This document shows positions 6,005-8,148 of a stretch of 8,148 bases of DNA, one piece after another. The position numbers and the translations under genes were made by a program. Position 1 is the first letter of the stretch. Each line of letters starts with the position of its first letter. Origin of the DNA: Candidatus Beckwithbacteria bacterium (GTDB lineage: Bacteria; Patescibacteriota; Microgenomatia; UBA1400; CG1-02-47-37); NCBI GenBank assembly GCA_030699295.1, contig JAUYJQ010000037.1:1-8148 (forward strand), written 5' to 3'. The notes beneath the pieces were generated by a model, which did no database searches, was not told the DNA's origin, and worked only from the letters and a program-made list of their open reading frames with translations.

Positions 6005-6724
6005 TTATTCAATCACCGTGCCGGTGAACTTGTTCCCGTCCAAGATACTTGCAACATTATCCAGGTCATGGCCGTTACAGACGACCACTTTTAAACCGAT
6101 AGATTTAGCCAGTTTTGAGGCAATCGGGTCAAACGGCGAATTCATCCCCGGCCGCCAGTCTTTACCAACCAACTCAGTCAACTCATCCCAGCCCATTTTA
6201 TCTATCGGCTTGGCGTCGGTAAACCGATGCGGGTCTTTGTCATACACCTGGTCAATATTAGACAGATTAATCACCAGGTCGAGGTGGTAATCGTTGGCGA
6301 TTAGGGCCGAACAGTAGTCGGTTGACCAACCCGGCTTCCAGCCACCGCAGATAACCAGCGGGTAGTTGACGGCGTTTTTATCGACCATATCAAAATGTTT
6401 TAAGATCCAGGGGTAGGCCACATCCCGAAAAATTGTCCTAAACAGATGGGCATTCAAACGGGTAGCGTGGATTCCCAGCCAGTCCAAGTCTTCATCGGTC
6501 AAATCCCGGCCGGCCGCCTGCTTGGCCGCGTCGCGGTACTGCCGAGCGGTAAAGCCGCCGCCGCAAACTATAAAAAATCGCCGGTTTTTGGCGATTTGTT
6601 CTCTTATAAATTTCTCAAAATTATGCAGGTAGGGAATATCGATCTTGGAATCTTTACCGTTGGGAGCAAATACCGAACCGCCGACAGACAAAACGAAGGT
6701 ATTTTTCGGTTTAGATAAAATCAT
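6005..6724 (-). CDS. pyrH: Uridylate (UMP) kinase, archaeal-like type
   Basis: A 239-aa amino-acid-kinase-fold protein, predicted to phosphorylate UMP to UDP with ATP. Seen: the N-terminal phosphate loop FVLSVGGSV (10-18), VCGGGFTARQYRDAA (53-67), the subfamily-typical LGIHATRLNAHLF (83-95), GWKPGWSTD (128-136) in place of the usual GTxPGxTTD loop, and the C-terminal SPFDPIASKLA (196-206). The GGGxxARxY and ATRLNA motifs resemble archaeal UMP kinases more than E. coli PyrH. It is a separate unit: 29 bp after the upstream gene and 57 bp before trxA, with an extended -10-like box and no evident ribosome binding site. Another amino-acid-kinase member is possible but less likely. Confidence 0.8.
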   Translation of the reverse strand: MILSKPKNTFVLSVGGSVFAPNGKDSKIDIPYLHNFEKFIREQIAKNRRFFIVCGGGFTARQYRDAAKQAAGRDLTDEDLDWLGIHATRLNAHLFRTIFRDVAYPWILKHFDMVDKNAVNYPLVICGGWKPGWSTDYCSALIANDYHLDLVINLSNIDQVYDKDPHRFTDAKPIDKMGWDELTELVGKDWRPGMNSPFDPIASKLAKSIGLKVVVCNGHDLDNVASILDGNKFTGTVIE

Positions 6725-6736
6725 CGCTAACTTTGT

Positions 6737-6745
6737 ACTTTATCA
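6737..6745 (-). promoter_or_regulatory. Extended -10-like box before pyrH
   Basis: The minus strand reads TGATAAAGT in the 29-bp gap, ending 12 nt before the ATG. It differs from TGnTATAAT at two hexamer positions. TTGACC nearby is too close to serve as its -35. This is the weakest of the promoter calls. Confidence 0.28.
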
Positions 6746-6753
6746 CTTTCTGG

Positions 6754-7230
6754 TCAAATCATCAATCTAAGCAGCCAGGCCACTACCAAAGTCATCCCGA
6801 TCAGGTAAATTTTTACCTCGGCATCGTTCCATTCCCGCTTAATCTGCCAAAATAACTTCTGTTTTAAAACCGCTTTATCCTTGAAATACTCCCGCCACTC
6901 TTCCACTAAAATTCTCAAGCCCACAGCCATCACCAGGGTCTTGCCAAACCAGCCGGCGGCTGAGGTGACGGCGAAAAAGGCCAGCACCACCCAAGCCAGT
7001 TGGAATAAAACCCCCCTGGTAGTTAACTGGTCAAACTCCCGGCTTCTTGACTGCAGGCTGTCCCAGGCCCGGCGCCACTGCTTAGCGGCAATTTGATACT
7101 TAATATACTGGGCCACCTGGGTTTCGGGGTGAAGAATATAAATGTAAGCAATCCGGTCCAGCCAAGGAATAAACCAACCAATTATGGTTCCCAGTATAAC
7201 GCTTATGACATTTATAACCGTTATAATCAT
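6754..7230 (-). CDS. Membrane protein of unknown function
   Basis: I do not recognise this 158-aa protein. It has a hydrophobic N-terminus (about 3-33), a basic and aromatic amphipathic stretch (about 36-70, containing KQWRRAWDSLQSRSREF), one or two hydrophobic spans (about 74-108), another charged stretch (109-139) and a C-terminal membrane segment (140-157). The three or four membrane spans with charged segments between them give a small polytopic inner-membrane protein with no visible catalytic motif. Its ATG shares a base with the acylphosphatase stop (TAATG), so it is translationally coupled to that gene. The first ten codons contain a perfect 15-bp palindrome also seen in part upstream of trxA. 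The reading frame is well supported by its amino acid pattern and tight packing. Confidence 0.72.
   Translation of the reverse strand: MIITVINVISVILGTIIGWFIPWLDRIAYIYILHPETQVAQYIKYQIAAKQWRRAWDSLQSRSREFDQLTTRGVLFQLAWVVLAFFAVTSAAGWFGKTLVMAVGLRILVEEWREYFKDKAVLKQKLFWQIKREWNDAEVKIYLIGMTLVVAWLLRLMI
7208..7224. repeat. 17-bp direct repeat, second copy of the trxA promoter sequence
   Basis: ACATTTATAACCGTTAT occurs here and at 5981-5997 in the same orientation. Here it lies inside the first codons of the 158-aa membrane gene; there it is non-coding. Chance repetition of 17 bases in 8 kb is unlikely even allowing for AT-rich bias. Confidence 0.6.
7212..7226. repeat. 15-bp palindrome at the start of the 158-aa membrane gene
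   Basis: TTATAAC-C-GTTATAA is a perfect inverted repeat with a single central base, 2 bp inside the coding region from the ATG at 7230. It contains the palindromic core shared with the trxA promoter, and could be an operator or an RNA stem near the start. Confidence 0.5.
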
Positions 7231-7466
7231 TATTCTTTTAGTATAGTCACTTTATCCACCCTTGCCAACGGCGGCCCTTGCTTTAGCAACTTCACCAGTT
7301 TTTTAACTTCAAGTACTCTACCTGAAGTTATTTCTACCCCAACTGTGCCGTCGCCGTTATTCCAGGCCTCGCCCTCAACCCCCAACTGTTTAAACTTGCC
7401 CCGAAGCCAATACCTGAAGCCCACACCCTGAACCCGGCCGCTGATTATAGCTTTGGCAGTTGGCAT
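7230..7466 (-). CDS. acyP: Acylphosphatase
   Basis: A 78-aa protein of the small acylphosphatase family, which hydrolyses acyl phosphates such as carbamoyl or acetyl phosphate in the cytoplasm. The signature SGRVQGVGFRYW (9-20) supplies the phosphate-binding loop and the catalytic Arg18; WNNGDGTV (35-42) supplies the catalytic-type Asn36. It is a little shorter than the usual 88-100 aa because both ends are trimmed, but the core is intact. It begins inside the MGMT-like gene (22-bp overlap, different frame) and its stop overlaps the start of the 158-aa membrane gene, so the three are likely one transcript. GGA lies 4 nt before the ATG at 7466. Confidence 0.93.
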   Translation of the reverse strand: MPTAKAIISGRVQGVGFRYWLRGKFKQLGVEGEAWNNGDGTVGVEITSGRVLEVKKLVKLLKQGPPLARVDKVTILKE

Positions 7467-7750
7467 TTATCCAAATCCACTAAATTATTATCAATAAAGC
7501 TGACGCCCTCAGCCACCAGCCGCCGCCGTTGCTCCTGGGGGCCGTCAAAGGCAAAGTTGGGCGCTAACCGGCCTTGACTATTTACCACCCGATGACAAGG
7601 TACGCCGCTGCCTTCTTGATTAGTATGCAGGGCCCAACCGACCTTCCGGGCATCCCGGCTGCCCAACGCCCGGGCCACCTGGCCGTAGGTGACCACCTTA
7701 CCTTTGGGCACCTGTTTAACTACCTGGTACACCTGCTCAAAAAATTTCAT
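7445..7750 (-). CDS. Single-domain MGMT-family DNA alkyltransferase-like protein
   Basis: A 101-aa protein consisting only of the C-terminal DNA-binding domain of O6-alkylguanine-DNA alkyltransferase. Seen: helix-turn-helix entry VVTYGQVARALG (19-30, Tyr22), the region of the Arg finger DARKVGWAL (33-41, Arg35), hinge Asn44 and the active-site motif GVPCHRVV (49-56, Cys52). Alkyltransferase-like (ATL) proteins of this length usually have Trp in place of that Cys. Here the Cys is kept, so direct dealkylation is possible in principle, although the N-terminal domain of full MGMT is missing. An AGG directly abuts the ATG at 7750, giving a poor ribosome binding site. Confidence 0.9.
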   Translation of the reverse strand: MKFFEQVYQVVKQVPKGKVVTYGQVARALGSRDARKVGWALHTNQEGSGVPCHRVVNSQGRLAPNFAFDGPQEQRRRLVAEGVSFIDNNLVDLDKCQLPKL

Positions 7751-7785
7751 CCTATTTTTTCTTGTTTTGTTTAATATCTTTTAAC

Positions 7786-7830
7786 TTCCACCACGTAACA
7801 AATTGCTTTGCAATTTGAACGTGGTAGGAA
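7786..7830. repeat. Long imperfect hairpin with TTT loop before the MGMT-like gene
   Basis: CAAATTGC (7799-7806), loop TTT, GCAATTTG (7810-7817) is a perfect 8-bp stem. Beyond a small internal loop it continues with CCACGT (7791-7796) and ACGTGG (7819-7824), then TTCC (7786-7789) with GGAA (7827-7830). That makes 18 paired bases. No T run follows it on the minus strand, so it is not a standard terminator. Confidence 0.7.
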
Positions 7831-7858
7831 CGTTTAAATCTTTGATTTATTACGTTCC
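7827..7858. repeat. Second hairpin, overlapping the first and the stop of the upstream gene
   Basis: TAAATC (7835-7840), loop TTT, GATTTA (7844-7849) is framed by GGAACG (7827-7832) and CGTTCC (7853-7858). It contains the TAA stop (7834-7836) and last codons of the hypothetical gene. Its GGAA arm is the same one that closes the first hairpin, so the two outer stems exclude each other. Both hairpins have a three-base T loop. Confidence 0.6.
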
Positions 7859-8148
7859 ACATAGATTTTATCTTTTTTCTCGGCCTTCAATTGTTGAAGT
7901 TTCCACATAAACAACCGGGCTTTGTTTTTCACATTATACGCGTCCTTGACAAAGTTCTTGGCTGCCTCCAACTGGGCCCGGGGGGTATGCTTTGCCAGGC
8001 GCATATACAAAGATTTGTGGGATAAGTCATCCAGGACAATGGCCAGGCGGTAAGCATAGTCCTGCCACTCCTGAGAAATGTACTTTTTCTTGTCTAAATC
8101 AAATTTAGACAGCAAATCAAACAACGATTTTGGCTGGCCGCCGCGCTT
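7834..8148 (-). CDS. Helical protein of unknown function, 5' end cut by window edge
   Basis: The frame is open from the right edge to the TAA at 7834-7836 (104 codons visible), so the N-terminal part is missing. The visible part begins KRGGQPKSLFDLL. A TTG at 8124 could be read as a start, but the frame continues upstream in plausible coding sequence, so I treat the gene as partial. The protein is predicted to be mostly helical, rich in Lys, Leu and Ala, with QEWQDYAYRLAIVLDDL, KHTPRAQLEAAKNFVKDAY and a basic tail. I recall no family or catalytic motif; small Lys-rich helical proteins like this are common in CPR genomes. The last codons lie inside a hairpin, so the tail may have been shaped by that element. 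Confidence 0.65.
   Translation of the reverse strand, partial: KRGGQPKSLFDLLSKFDLDKKKYISQEWQDYAYRLAIVLDDLSHKSLYMRLAKHTPRAQLEAAKNFVKDAYNVKNKARLFMWKLQQLKAEKKDKIYVERNKSKI

Noticed and set aside
7093..7431. 112-codon plus-strand frame
   Set aside because: It lies opposite acylphosphatase and the membrane gene, both of which are well supported, and shows no recognisable motif.
7786..7830. Intrinsic terminator between the hypothetical gene and the MGMT-like gene
   Set aside because: On the transcribed minus strand the stem is followed by A-rich, not T-rich, sequence.
8122..8124. TTG at 8124 as the start of the rightmost gene
   Set aside because: The same frame is open upstream to the window edge with plausible coding residues, so the gene is better read as truncated.
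1..8148. CRISPR array, insertion sequence, prophage or plasmid origin
   Set aside because: No regularly spaced repeats, transposase or integrase motifs, or iterons were seen on either strand.

Overview
The window is a gene-dense piece of a bacterial chromosome in which every supported gene lies on the minus strand, so it reads right to left. I see ten complete genes and two cut by the window edges. The likely source is a member of the Patescibacteria/CPR or a similarly reduced lineage. The reasons are compact, overlapping genes, very small single-domain enzymes (acylphosphatase, one-domain MGMT), a UMP kinase of the archaeal-like type, short hypothetical membrane and helical proteins, and few Shine-Dalgarno sites. 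UGA acts as a stop in at least three genes (thioredoxin, the 158-aa membrane protein and the 7TM protein), so the UGA-glycine code of Gracilibacteria/Absconditabacteria does not apply. The phylum is inference; no rRNA or marker gene is present.

Right part (8148 to 5948, in reading order). A helical protein of unknown function runs off the right edge. A double hairpin spans 7786-7858 and includes that gene's stop. It is followed by a one-domain O6-alkylguanine-DNA alkyltransferase-like protein that overlaps an acylphosphatase by 22 bp. The acylphosphatase stop overlaps the start of a 158-aa membrane protein. After a 29-bp gap comes UMP kinase.

Middle (5947 to 2787). Thioredoxin, thioredoxin reductase and glutamate dehydrogenase form a tight operon (4-bp overlap, then a 7-bp gap). 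It has a clear ribosome binding site and a palindrome over its probable promoter. A membrane-anchored DsbA/BdbD-type oxidoreductase follows, so the region carries both a cytoplasmic thiol-reducing pair and an extracytoplasmic thiol enzyme.

Left part (2767 to 1). A signal-peptide-bearing 7TM protein overlaps by 4 bp a fusion of a RimK-related ATP-grasp ligase with a RimB-like (COG4067-type) retropepsin-fold protease. This pair is the most interesting system in the window: a ligase and its likely opposing protease in one chain, coupled to a membrane protein. It lies two genes downstream of glutamate dehydrogenase, which handles the probable substrate. Next is a 156-bp intergenic region that folds on paper into a three-way junction. 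The last gene is AT-rich, cut by the left edge, and encodes a degenerate receiver domain with His at the phospho-acceptor position.

Regulation. Several genes have extended -10-like boxes (TGnTAnnnT or close) only 7-12 nt from the start codon and no good ribosome binding site, which suggests leaderless or nearly leaderless messages. A 17-bp sequence containing a palindromic core occurs both at the trxA promoter and at the start of the 158-aa membrane gene, so it may be a shared operator.
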